From Alteromonas sp. BL110 (GTDB lineage: Bacteria > Pseudomonadota > Gammaproteobacteria > Enterobacterales > Alteromonadaceae): a stretch of DNA of 64,000 nucleotides. Location: positions 3,968,001 through 4,032,000 of the forward strand of contig NZ_CP031967.1 of the NCBI RefSeq assembly GCF_003443615.1. Reading direction: 5' to 3'. The notes under the pieces were generated by a model. The model was not told the origin of the DNA. It saw only the letters and a list, made by a program, of their open reading frames with translations, and ran no database searches. Both the position numbers and the translations under genes were made by a program. Numbering within the stretch: position 1 is the first letter of the stretch; every line of letters starts with the position of its first letter. Positions 53,932 through 63,100 of the stretch are shown here, one piece after another.

Positions 53932-55305
53932 ATGATCAGTGTATTCGATATGTTCAGTGTGGGTATTGGCCCATCAAGTTCGCACACAGTAGGACCGATG
54001 AAAGCAGGTGCCGAGTTCGTTTCTGAACTTGCACAGGATACTGCGCTTTTCGACTCAGTGGATAGCGTAAAAGTTGAGCTGTTTGGGTCACTGGGTCAAA
54101 CTGGCATAGGACACGGTACCGGTAAAGCTGTCATTCTAGGTTTGTTAGGCGAAATTCCCGACGTAGTGGATGTTGACACTATTGACAGCAAACTCGAGGA
54201 AATTCGTAATTCCGAACTACTGTGTCTGAATGGTCAGAAGCAAGTCCACTTCCCGAATAAAAATGCGATTGTATTTCATCGCCGTAAGACACTGCCTAAA
54301 CACGCTAATGCACTGACGTTTTACGCTTACTCGGAAAGTGAACTGGTTAGAGAGCAAACCTATTACAGTATAGGTGGCGGCTTTATTATCAAAGACGAAG
54401 ATTTTGACGCGACTAAAGCGCATGCCGCCAGCCTTCAAGCTTCAGTGCCCTTCCCTTTTAAAACCGCTGAAGAATTACTTGCTCTGTGTAAGAACAATGG
54501 TTTGAGCATTAGCTCTTTAATGCTGCGTAACGAAACGACTTTTAGGCCGAAACATGAAGTAAAACAGCAATTACATCATATTTGGCTGGTAATGAAGGCA
54601 TGTATTCAACGCGGTATTGAGAGCGAAGGCATATTGCCTGGTGGATTAAAGGTCGTACGTCGCGCACCTGGACTTTATCGTCGCCTTCAAACCGAGCATA
54701 CGAATGATCCCATGCAAACTATGGATTGGGTGAACCTTTTTGCTTTGGCAGTAAACGAAGAAAATGCTGCGGGAGGGCGTGTTGTAACCGCGCCGACAAA
54801 CGGTGCCGCAGGTATTATTCCCGCCGTACTTCAATACGTAGATAAATTTATTCGACCTGTTGATGAAGAAGTAGCAAGCCGCTTTCTTCTTACCGCTGGT
54901 GCTATAGGTATACTTTACAAAGAGAACGCATCTATTTCCGGTGCTGAAGTGGGTTGCCAAGGAGAAGTGGGCGTAGCGTGTTCGATGGCTGCTGGTGCTC
55001 TTGCTGAGATAATGGGGGGAACAGCGGCATCCGTAGAAAATGCGGCTGAAATAGGCATGGAGCATAACCTTGGGCTGACCTGTGACCCTGTAGGTGGCCT
55101 TGTGCAGGTTCCATGTATTGAGCGTAATGCCATGGGTGCAATAAAAGCAATAAATGCGTCTCGCCTCGCGCTACGCGGTACAGGCGATCATAAAGTGTCA
55201 CTAGATAAAGTTATTAAAACGATGCGAGATACGGGTAACGATATGAAGACGAAATACAAAGAAACAGCTCGAGGCGGACTTGCGGTTAATATCATCGAGT
55301 GTTAA
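53932..55305 (+). CDS. sdaA: L-serine ammonia-lyase (iron-sulfur)
   Basis: A single-chain [4Fe-4S] L-serine dehydratase making pyruvate and ammonia. The start [26 protein letters not shown] equals the E. coli SdaA N-terminus, so the ATG at 53932 is chosen over one two codons earlier; the protein has 457 residues. The small domain has [13 protein letters not shown]; the catalytic domain has [19 protein letters not shown] and [21 protein letters not shown], where two cluster cysteines lie, then [19 protein letters not shown] with the others. It is well placed to feed amino acid carbon into pyruvate. A terminator follows. Confidence 0.96.
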   Translation: MISVFDMFSVGIGPSSSHTVGPMKAGAEFVSELAQDTALFDSVDSVKVELFGSLGQTGIGHGTGKAVILGLLGEIPDVVDVDTIDSKLEEIRNSELLCLNGQKQVHFPNKNAIVFHRRKTLPKHANALTFYAYSESELVREQTYYSIGGGFIIKDEDFDATKAHAASLQASVPFPFKTAEELLALCKNNGLSISSLMLRNETTFRPKHEVKQQLHHIWLVMKACIQRGIESEGILPGGLKVVRRAPGLYRRLQTEHTNDPMQTMDWVNLFALAVNEENAAGGRVVTAPTNGAAGIIPAVLQYVDKFIRPVDEEVASRFLLTAGAIGILYKENASISGAEVGCQGEVGVACSMAAGALAEIMGGTAASVENAAEIGMEHNLGLTCDPVGGLVQVPCIERNAMGAIKAINASRLALRGTGDHKVSLDKVIKTMRDTGNDMKTKYKETARGGLAVNIIEC

Positions 55306-55336
55306 TCGTAAACGTACTATGAACAAAGATTGAAAA

Positions 55337-55365
55337 ACAAAAAAAGGGGCGAAAGCCCCTTTGTT
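55337..55365. terminator. Bidirectional terminator between sdaA and cysB
   Basis: Stem AAAGGGGC/GCCCCTTT (55343-55350 with 55355-55362) with a GAAA tetraloop; A-run before and TTTGTT after. It sits between convergent genes. Confidence 0.88.
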
Positions 55366-55384
55366 CATTCATGTTTTTAAAAGG

Positions 55385-56362
<978 letters not shown>

Positions 56363-56569
56363 TTACACCGTATTATGGGAACGACTGACACTTTACTTCC
56401 TCCGTTATAACCAAAACTACGGTTTTTTACTAGTTGCTATTACAAAATTAGCATTATAAAGTTGAATTTAAGTCATTTTTTTAAAAATTTACGCGTAATT
56501 TGCCCTTCATTTTCTAATCTCTTCTACAGTATGTTTAGGGTTAAAGAGTCGCATGGCGTTTAATAGATA

Positions 56570-57274
56570 ATGAGCAGTAGTAAACAAGTTACATCTTCAA
56601 TCGATTTTTCATCTGTATTGGCTGCCGCTGTACACGATATGAAGAATTCACTATTTCTATTAATTCAATCCATTGAAACATTAAGCGATTCGCTTTCACC
56701 GCAAAATACTGAAGCAAGAGAACAAGTAGCAAGTGTTCATTATGAAGCATCGAGGCTCAACACGAACCTTGTTCAGATACTCTCTTTATATCGTGCAGAA
56801 TTAGAAAGCCTGCCTATTACGGTTGATGAATGTTTCGTCAAAGATTTAGTTGAGGATGTTGTTGGCTCCAATGCACTTTACGTTGCCCAGAAAAATATTG
56901 AAATTATCGTAGATGTTGAAGAGGACCTGAGTTGGTATTTAGATAGCGAATTAATCTATTTACTTTTAAACGATGTCATCATAAATGCGATGCGTTATGG
57001 TACATCGAAGATACTTGTTTCAGCCCGTATTGATGATAATGAATTTATGACTTTAAGTGTTGAAGATGATGGTAGTGGCTACCCAGAAGCAATGCTGTCA
57101 AAAAGCCATGAAGCGTTGAGTGATTTTGAGTTAAGCCAAGGCAGAACGGGTCTTGGCCTGTTCTTCGCGAAGCTCATTGCAAGCGCTCATTCTCAAAGTG
57201 ACAGAGTAGGAACAATAACCCTTTCTAATGGTGGAAGCTTAGGCGGGAGTGTATTTGCGGTAAAAATACCGTAA
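56570..57274 (+). CDS. Small soluble sensor histidine kinase, orphan
   Basis: A 234-residue cytosolic kinase. The dimerisation helix with the phospho-acceptor His22 (AAAVHDMKNSLFLLIQSIETL) starts almost at the N-terminus, so there is no sensor domain of its own. The HATPase part shows the N box (LLLNDVIINAMRYGTS), G1 (VEDDGSGYPEAM) and G2 (GRTGLGLFFAKLIASAH). HDMKN is the H-box form common in marine gammaproteobacterial kinases. No response regulator is adjacent; it must take its signal from a partner protein. The next gene codes for a membrane-anchored coiled-coil protein, 95 bp downstream. Its partner is unknown. Confidence 0.85.
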   Translation: MSSSKQVTSSIDFSSVLAAAVHDMKNSLFLLIQSIETLSDSLSPQNTEAREQVASVHYEASRLNTNLVQILSLYRAELESLPITVDECFVKDLVEDVVGSNALYVAQKNIEIIVDVEEDLSWYLDSELIYLLLNDVIINAMRYGTSKILVSARIDDNEFMTLSVEDDGSGYPEAMLSKSHEALSDFELSQGRTGLGLFFAKLIASAHSQSDRVGTITLSNGGSLGGSVFAVKIP

Positions 57275-57369
57275 GATTGTCCGATAACAATAGATAATTC
57301 AAAAAGTAACGCTCGTGGTTAAGAAATAACAGACGTTATAAGATACAAAAAACAGACGGAAACACACGC

Positions 57370-58128
57370 ATGTACGTGATTATTATTATTTTGATTGTTG
57401 TGTTACTCATTGCAGCTATTTTCATTAATGCAATGCAACAACATCGTCAAAAACAAGACGCTGAGCGTCGCACCGAGCTTGCTAAACAGCGCACTATTGT
57501 TGATGAAACGGAGAACATTATAGCCGCAAGTGTGAATATGCCGGTTTCTTCAAGAATAATGGGTATTCTACATAACAGAATTCTTAACGCGCTTAAAACT
57601 ATGAATGAGTTAGCGGGCACCGCTGAATTAAAACAACGCATAGCGAGTAGCGAACAAGCTACAGCAGCAGCGCTGTCAGACAAGTCAGCGAGAGCATCTG
57701 AATTTTCGTTGCCCGACAACGATAAGATGATAATTCAGTACATCCAAGCGGTTAAAAAACTGCGCATTGTGCTTCGCTCTGAACATAGTAAAGGGCAAAT
57801 AGATTCGAAAGTATTCATGGATGAAGACAAGCAATTGGAACGTTTGCAGGTAAAAGTAAACGTAGAAACGCTTATCAAGCGTGGCCGTGCGGCACTTCAA
57901 ACCAATATGTTGGGTTCAGCCAGACAATATTTTGAAAAGGCTAAAACCGCGTTGGAAAATCAGAATCCGCAAGATGAATACTCTGCATCAAAACTTTCCA
58001 CACTTAACGAGTGGCTAAACGAAATTCAAAGTAATCTTAAGAGCGTAAACGAAAAAGATCGCGCTAAAAAGCAAGAAGAAGAAAGAGACGAACTGGACGA
58101 ACTATTCGCCCCTAAAAAGAAGTGGTAG
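57370..58128 (+). CDS. Membrane-anchored coiled-coil protein of unknown function
   Basis: A 252-residue protein with one N-terminal transmembrane helix (MYVIIIILIVVLLIAAIFINAM) and a long, charged, helical cytosolic part. Segments such as QHRQKQDAERRTELAKQRT and LERLQVKVNVETLIKRGRAAL look coiled. LGSARQYFEKAKTALENQNPQDEY resembles a TPR unit, and the end DELDELFAPKKKW is acidic then basic. I recognise no family. It follows the orphan kinase with 95 bp between and may be part of the same signalling or division-related unit (inference). Confidence 0.75.
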   Translation: MYVIIIILIVVLLIAAIFINAMQQHRQKQDAERRTELAKQRTIVDETENIIAASVNMPVSSRIMGILHNRILNALKTMNELAGTAELKQRIASSEQATAAALSDKSARASEFSLPDNDKMIIQYIQAVKKLRIVLRSEHSKGQIDSKVFMDEDKQLERLQVKVNVETLIKRGRAALQTNMLGSARQYFEKAKTALENQNPQDEYSASKLSTLNEWLNEIQSNLKSVNEKDRAKKQEEERDELDELFAPKKKW

Positions 58129-58147
58129 CCCCTGCTCTCGAAAAGTA

Positions 58148-58184
58148 CATTGCGTATTATGCCGTTTTAGCATAATGCGCAATG
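58148..58184. other. 15-bp hairpin overlapping the 3' end of the LysR gene
   Basis: CATTGCGTATTATGC (58148-58162) and GCATAATGCGCAATG (58170-58184) pair at 15 positions, one as G-U, around a 7-nt loop. It covers the last codons and stop of the LysR-type gene and lies between convergent genes. There is no T-run on either side, so it is not a classical terminator; it may stabilise or block transcripts. Confidence 0.65.
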
Positions 58185-59050
58185 GCTAAGTCCCACATAG
58201 ACTGAGCGGGTAACGACAACCCCTTTCGTGCGTTTTTAATTATTCCAATATTTTTAACTAAAGGCTCATCGACGATTCTTTCGGCTACAAGGCCAAGCCC
58301 TTCCATTTGTTCTTTACAAATAGCAGGCATAACAGATATACCTAAACCATTTTGTATCAGCTTTCCAAGCGTAGACAGTTGCCCTGTCTCTGCAATAATA
58401 CTTAATTCGCCGTATTGTTCGAGTCTAGACTGTGTCCAATGACGTACCGCAGAACCCCGGTTCATCATTACTAAGGGAAATTGAAGGCAATCCTGCCATT
58501 TAAGTGCTTTGCCCAAGTTAGGTAATAATGCTTTATTTGCTACCACAACAAACTCATCGGTAAAAAGACTGTTAAACACCAAGCCATCTTTACGTTCCGG
58601 CTCGAAAGAAAAGCCTATCTCACTGCGCCCTGTAGTTACTTCGTGAATAACCTGTTCCATAACAACATCCACTATACGTAAGTTCACGTTAGGAATGCGT
58701 TGGTGAAATGTTGATAGAATATCTGGCAGGTGTGACTCGGCAAACGAAGGCATTGCACAAACGGTGAGTTGCCCTTTCGCCATAGCGAACAGGTTTTGCA
58801 TGTCCGAAAAGGTGTTATCCCAGTCATGTAGCAAACGTATAGCGTTTGGAAATAATACCTCTCCTTCGGGCGTCAAGCTTACGTTGCGAGTATTGCGTTG
58901 AAACAGTTTACCGCCTAATTGCTCTTCCATTTTTTTTATCGCAGACGACAAAGCGGGCTGAGTTAGGTGTAGATTCACTGCAGCTTCAGCAAATGTTGAT
59001 GACTTTGCCACCTCTACAAACGCTTTTACTTGACGATATGAAACATCCAT
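58157..59050 (-). CDS. LysR-family regulator divergent from the CoA-transferase genes
   Basis: A 297-residue regulator with an N-terminal winged helix (MDVSYRQVKAFVEVAKSSTF, then NLHLTQPALSSAIKKMEEQLGGKLF) and a periplasmic-binding-protein-like effector domain. It is transcribed away from the two CoA-transferase genes with 120 bp between. That spacing and orientation are classical for a LysR regulator of the neighbouring operon; the AT-rich dyad ATTAAT-TATAAG-ATTAAT near 59090-59107 is a candidate site. The likely inducer would be a ketone body or a related acid (inference). Confidence 0.9.
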   Translation of the reverse strand: MDVSYRQVKAFVEVAKSSTFAEAAVNLHLTQPALSSAIKKMEEQLGGKLFQRNTRNVSLTPEGEVLFPNAIRLLHDWDNTFSDMQNLFAMAKGQLTVCAMPSFAESHLPDILSTFHQRIPNVNLRIVDVVMEQVIHEVTTGRSEIGFSFEPERKDGLVFNSLFTDEFVVVANKALLPNLGKALKWQDCLQFPLVMMNRGSAVRHWTQSRLEQYGELSIIAETGQLSTLGKLIQNGLGISVMPAICKEQMEGLGLVAERIVDEPLVKNIGIIKNARKGLSLPAQSMWDLAIAHYAKTA

Positions 59051-59170
59051 AACCCCTCACCCTACCTAAATATTAATAAAAATAATTTATTAATTATAAG
59101 ATTAATTCGATTTTACATATCGCGCAACAATGTTGATACTTATTTTTAACAAATGAGTTGGAGATAGAGA

Positions 59171-59878
59171 ATGGCGGGATTTAACAAAGTTGTATCCTCA
59201 TACGAAGAAGCAATGGCTGGCCTTGAAAATGGGATGACAGTTATTGCGGGCGGTTTTGGGTTGTGTGGTATACCTGAAGGACTGATAGGCCAAATTAAGA
59301 AGACGGGTGTATCTGGACTTACTGTAGTGTCGAATAACTGTGGTGTGGATGGATTTGGCTTGGGTCTTCTACTAGAAGACAAACAAATAGCAAAAATGGT
59401 GTCTTCTTATGTAGGTGAAAATGCCCTGTTTGAAAAACAATTGCTTAATGGTGAATTGGAAGTTGAACTTACACCTCAAGGAACGCTGGCTGAAAAAATG
59501 CGCGCTGGTGGCGCTGGCATTCCTGCGTTCTACACTGCCACAGGTTACGGCACACCGGTCGGAGAAGGCAAAGACGTCAAAGAGTTCGATGGACGCCCGT
59601 ATATTCTTGAGCATGCCATCACTGGCGACTTTGCCATTGTTAAAGCATGGAAAGCAGATACATACGGTAACTGTGTTTATCGCCACACGGCGCAAAATTT
59701 CAACCCTATGGCGGCTACCGCAGGTAAAATCACCGTAGTAGAAGCGGAAGAGATCGTACAGCCTGGCGATCTGAATCCAAGCGAAATTCACACCCCGGGT
59801 ATTTATGTAAACCGTGTCATTCAAGGTTCATTTGAAAAACGTATAGAACGTCGTGTAGTTAGCAAGGAGACCGTGTAA
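59171..59878 (+). CDS. scoA: 3-oxoacid CoA-transferase subunit A
   Basis: A 235-residue subunit of a class I CoA-transferase. It moves CoA from succinyl-CoA (or acetyl-CoA) to acetoacetate or a similar 3-oxoacid. [22 protein letters not shown] and [20 protein letters not shown] are typical, as are [14 protein letters not shown] and [38 protein letters not shown] is followed by [16 protein letters not shown], the CoA site region. The TAA stop overlaps the subunit B start by one base. SCOT-type (scoA) versus AtoD-type cannot be fully separated; the length and start fit scoA. Confidence 0.93.
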   Translation: MAGFNKVVSSYEEAMAGLENGMTVIAGGFGLCGIPEGLIGQIKKTGVSGLTVVSNNCGVDGFGLGLLLEDKQIAKMVSSYVGENALFEKQLLNGELEVELTPQGTLAEKMRAGGAGIPAFYTATGYGTPVGEGKDVKEFDGRPYILEHAITGDFAIVKAWKADTYGNCVYRHTAQNFNPMAATAGKITVVEAEEIVQPGDLNPSEIHTPGIYVNRVIQGSFEKRIERRVVSKETV

Positions 59879-60531
59879 TGCTTAGTAGAGAACAAATCGC
59901 AATGCGCGTAGCCCAGGAGTTCAAAGATGGTGATTACGTAAATTTAGGCATCGGGATACCTACCCTCGCAGCTAACTATGTCCCCGACGATATCAGTGTA
60001 ATGCTGCAGTCGGAAAATGGTCTTTTGGGCATGGGACGTTACCCCACCGAAAATGAAGTCGACGCTGACATGATAAACGCAGGTAAAGAAACGGTAACGG
60101 CTATAACCGGCGCGTCGATATTTAACAGCGCTGAAAGCTTTGCCATGATCCGTGGCGGACATGTAGATTTTACTGTTCTAGGTGCGTTTGAAGTTGATGT
60201 ATCTGGCAATATTGCCTCTTGGATGATACCGGGCAAATTGGTTAAAGGCATGGGCGGCGCTATGGACCTTGTTGCTGGCGCGAAAAATATAATTGTTACC
60301 ATGACCCATACTGATAAGCGCGGCAACCCTAAGTTGCTAAGTGAGTGTACATTACCATTAACTGGTGTGAACTGTATCACACGTATAATTACTGACTTGG
60401 CAGTATTAAGCGTTGAAGACGGTGCCTTTGTTCTACAAGAGCGTGCACCAGGCGTGAGCGTTGAAGAAATTGAAGAGAAAACTGGTGGAAAGCTTGTTGT
60501 GCCTGATAATGTACCGGAGATGCAGTTCTAG
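59878..60531 (+). CDS. scoB: 3-oxoacid CoA-transferase subunit B
   Basis: A 217-residue catalytic subunit. The catalytic Glu is in [11 protein letters not shown], the SENG motif to which CoA is transiently bound. The N-terminal [19 protein letters not shown] and the later [23 protein letters not shown] and [15 protein letters not shown] are family signatures. With subunit A it lets the cell activate acetoacetate and feed it to thiolase. The translational overlap with subunit A keeps 1:1 stoichiometry. No thiolase or dehydrogenase gene follows. Confidence 0.93.
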   Translation: MLSREQIAMRVAQEFKDGDYVNLGIGIPTLAANYVPDDISVMLQSENGLLGMGRYPTENEVDADMINAGKETVTAITGASIFNSAESFAMIRGGHVDFTVLGAFEVDVSGNIASWMIPGKLVKGMGGAMDLVAGAKNIIVTMTHTDKRGNPKLLSECTLPLTGVNCITRIITDLAVLSVEDGAFVLQERAPGVSVEEIEEKTGGKLVVPDNVPEMQF

Positions 60532-60728
60532 TACTTTCATCAAGTACATATGACACTCAATCATTTCTCTTTAAAAATTTGCGCTTACTAGGCAGCACCT
60601 ATTGTGTTTATTAGTAAGCGTGACTTCTAAGGTAACCCGCTTTTCTGTTTGTTTTTTAAAATTAGTGTTCACCAACACTGATGCTATTAGTTTGTCAGTC
60701 GCGTCATATAGTCAAGTTCAAAATGAAC

Positions 60729-60792
60729 AAGGCAATAAGCCTTTTAATACACTGTGCATTAAGGGATAATGCACATGAACGTTATTTTTTAA
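60729..60792 (+). promoter_or_regulatory. Structured leader with a five-codon upstream frame before the DEAD-box gene
   Basis: Two hairpins: AAGGC-AATAA-GCCTT (60729-60743) and a 9-bp stem TGTGCATTA / TAATGCACA (60753-60775, loop AGGGA). The second ends at the ATG (60775) of a frame encoding MNVIF, whose stop TAA (60790-60792) lies just before the AAAAAGG ribosome site of the helicase. Such a layout could control translation, for example in the cold. The rest of 60532-60728 shows no gene. Confidence 0.5.
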
Positions 60793-60807
60793 AAAGGCTC
60801 ACCTTTC

Positions 60808-62133
60808 TTGCTAGTTACTGATTTACCTGTCCACCATAAAATTATTTCAAAGCTCGAAACGAAAAACATTTCGACGCTAACCGAAATTCAAGAGCGCACT
60901 ATGCTTCCCGCTATACAGGGTAAGGATATTATCGCGTCTTCAAAAACAGGGTCAGGTAAAACTTTCGCCTTTTTAGTTCCTGCTATTAATAGGCTAATGT
61001 CGCAACAAGCATTAAGCAGGCAAGACCCACGTGCACTTATTCTTGCTCCTACCCGTGAACTCGCAAAACAAGTTTTCATAGAAGCCAAGTCAATGTGCAC
61101 GGGCTTAAACCTAACTTGCTCGCTTATCGTCGGCGGCGAAAACTACAACGACCAAGTTAAAGCGCTTCGACGTAACCCTCATATCATCGTGGGTACAGCA
61201 GGTCGGGTTGCCGATCACCTTTTAGACAAAAGCATATATTTAAACGGTTTAGAGCTGCTTATTTTTGATGAAGCCGACCGCATGTTAGATTTAGGCTTTT
61301 CTGCTCAGCTTAAAATGATCAACGACTATGCTGATCATAGAAAACGTCAAACTATGCTGTTTTCTGCCACGCTCGATAATATTGAGCTTAAGCATATGAC
61401 AACGCAGCTAACCAAAGGCGCAGTGCGCGTAGCGGTAGGAGACTCAACGGCAGAGCATGGCGATATAGAGCAGAAGTGTTTCTTTGCAGACAACGTTGAT
61501 AACAAAGATCAGATTTTACAATTTGAGTTAGCCAATCGTACCTACAACCAAGCTATCGTATTTACTGCTACCCGTGAAGATACCGATAGAATTGCAGCCC
61601 TTCTGAACGAACAAAACTTAGAAGCCATTGCCCTTCGTGGCGATATGCTACAAAGCCAACGCGCAGCAGTGATGAGCGCATTTGCTCGTGGGCAGCACAG
61701 TATTTTAGTTACCACCGACCTCGCCTCGCGTGGTCTTGACCTGTCAAAGGTTGGCTTGGTAGTCAATTTCGACCTTCCTAAAAACGCCGATGAGTATATT
61801 CACCGTATTGGTCGCACAGGTCGTGCTGGGCAAAAAGGCGAAGCTTTCTCGTTAGTTGGCCCGCGCGATTGGAACAGTTTTGAAGGGCTTAAGAATCACC
61901 TTCAATATGCTTTAGAGTGCTCACCGCACGACGAATTCGGGGCCTCGTTCAAGGGTTTTACGCCGAAGAAAAAAGTGTCGAAAAAAGCCAACGCGCAAAA
62001 TGGCAAAAAGCGTATGGCGAAACCTGTTAAAACCAATGCTAAAAAGCGTGTTGATACCATGACTGGTGAAGATATCGGAATGGTGCCTGTTAAACGCAAA
62101 CCAAGAAAAACGCTGCCGGATGACGACGAGTAA
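60808..62133 (+). CDS. DEAD-box ATP-dependent RNA helicase
   Basis: A 441-residue helicase with all core motifs in order: Q motif (LTEIQERTMLPAI), I (SSKTGSGKT), Ia (PTRELAKQ), Ib (GTAGR), II (FDEADRMLD), III (SAT), IV-V (TTDLASRGLD) and VI (HRIGRTGRAGQ). A basic Lys-rich C-terminal tail of ~70 residues follows, typical of RNA-anchoring tails, unlike RhlB or DbpA domains. The only well-placed start is a TTG at 60808, 10 nt after AAAAAGG; a nearby ATG is out of frame. It probably acts in ribosome assembly or mRNA turnover. I do not name it more exactly. Confidence 0.92.
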   Translation: MLVTDLPVHHKIISKLETKNISTLTEIQERTMLPAIQGKDIIASSKTGSGKTFAFLVPAINRLMSQQALSRQDPRALILAPTRELAKQVFIEAKSMCTGLNLTCSLIVGGENYNDQVKALRRNPHIIVGTAGRVADHLLDKSIYLNGLELLIFDEADRMLDLGFSAQLKMINDYADHRKRQTMLFSATLDNIELKHMTTQLTKGAVRVAVGDSTAEHGDIEQKCFFADNVDNKDQILQFELANRTYNQAIVFTATREDTDRIAALLNEQNLEAIALRGDMLQSQRAAVMSAFARGQHSILVTTDLASRGLDLSKVGLVVNFDLPKNADEYIHRIGRTGRAGQKGEAFSLVGPRDWNSFEGLKNHLQYALECSPHDEFGASFKGFTPKKKVSKKANAQNGKKRMAKPVKTNAKKRVDTMTGEDIGMVPVKRKPRKTLPDDDE

Positions 62134-62371
62134 AACAACGTTCAATAATTAATAACTAATCAATTTGCCGCTATCATAGACTAACTTTAATAGCGGCGGT
62201 CATCGCTTCATTTATTCTTACCGCACATTCTCTTACATACTTTCTCTGTAATCGCATCGCGATACATGCTTTAATTTCAAAATGTAGCGTGTTGTCATCC
62301 TGCAGCGTTATTACTTACCCTAATTACCTTTAAGGCTTTTAAAGCCTTTCTTTAAAACGGATTTTATAAAC

Positions 62372-62905
62372 ATGAAAGCAATAAAACTCATTTCAATATT
62401 ACTCATTGCTGTACTCATTATTTCCGTACTTTTTTATGAAAAAATAATTGCGAGTGTATTATTGCCTCAATACATTGAATGGGCGCATGAAACAGATCTA
62501 AAAGGGCTTGAAGTCGGTGTACCGTTAAACGAAAAGGAAAGGTTACTTGCATCAAAAATAGGTGTTAAACACCCCGAGAAAGTAAGAATTGTATACGTTG
62601 ATGCAGTACCTTATCCCTATGAAAACTTTGCTTTAAAGGTATTTGGTGAAGCAGTTGGACTTGTGGGCGAAGGTATCATTAACAACGCACAAGTCTTTGG
62701 TTATTCAATTTACGCGCGTAAAGGCTTTGTACTTAATAGACCAAAACTAGCCCATGAGTTGGTCCACGTATTACAAATTGAAAGAGCTAGCTTAGACGAC
62801 GTTGTCACCCAGCATTTCTTTGACATGGCTGAGTACGGATACGACAATGCGCCACTAGAAGTCGAAGCAGCAAAAGCTAATATAAATTACAGTGCAGACT
62901 GGTAG
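62372..62905 (+). CDS. Membrane-anchored protein with HExxH metallopeptidase motif
   Basis: A 177-residue protein. Residues ~5-24 are a hydrophobic helix (uncleaved anchor or signal). The motif KLAHELVHVLQIER places HELVH at 128-132, and PLEVEA (residues 161-166) downstream could supply the third zinc ligand. The arrangement is like that of DUF4157-type and other short putative zincins. VGLVGEGIINNAQVFGYSIYARKGFVL precedes the motif. The substrate-free small size and missing domains make protease activity uncertain. It is alone, 238 bp after the helicase; a palindromic AAGGCTTTTAAAGCCTT lies upstream at 62332-62348. Confidence 0.7.
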   Translation: MKAIKLISILLIAVLIISVLFYEKIIASVLLPQYIEWAHETDLKGLEVGVPLNEKERLLASKIGVKHPEKVRIVYVDAVPYPYENFALKVFGEAVGLVGEGIINNAQVFGYSIYARKGFVLNRPKLAHELVHVLQIERASLDDVVTQHFFDMAEYGYDNAPLEVEAAKANINYSADW

Positions 62906-63028
62906 CCTTTACTAGGTAGTTTAGTTTTTTTAGCTTCGTTCAATGTGTAGATTCATCTGTTGAACCTTAAAGTTCTGCTATAGACAAGGAGCAGACGGTC
63001 AAATCAAGCAAAAGCATTATATGTACTG

Positions 63029-63090
63029 GCTCAGACTTGATCTGACAGTTACCCGTTTTTTCAGGTGCCGCTGTCAGATTAGATTTGAGC
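63029..63090. repeat. 62-bp imperfect inverted-repeat element
   Basis: GCTCAGACTTGATCTGACAG (63029-63048) and CTGTCAGATTAGATTTGAGC (63071-63090) are inverted copies matching at 16 of 20 positions, the inner nine perfectly, around a 22-bp centre. There is no transposase. It looks like a solo terminal-repeat pair (MITE or IS footprint) or a strong hairpin. It lies 10 bp beyond the stop of the zinc-ribbon gene, where it might also act as that gene's transcript end. Confidence 0.6.
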
Positions 63091-63100
63091 TAGATTCTTC

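Noticed and set aside
60533..60556. GTACTT / AAGTAC hairpin after the CoA-transferase genes
   Set aside because: Only 6 bp and no T-run; not supportable as a terminator.
62167..62197. GCCGCTAT / ATAGCGGC hairpin after the DEAD-box gene as a terminator
   Set aside because: The 15-nt loop and lack of a T-run on either strand make an intrinsic terminator unlikely.
62174..62314. Open 46-codon frame on the minus strand between the helicase and the HExxH gene (contains KACIAMRLQRKYVRECAVR)
   Set aside because: The composition looks protein-like but there is no ATG, GTG or TTG start before codon 20 and no ribosome site. Could be a decayed gene end; not supportable as a gene.
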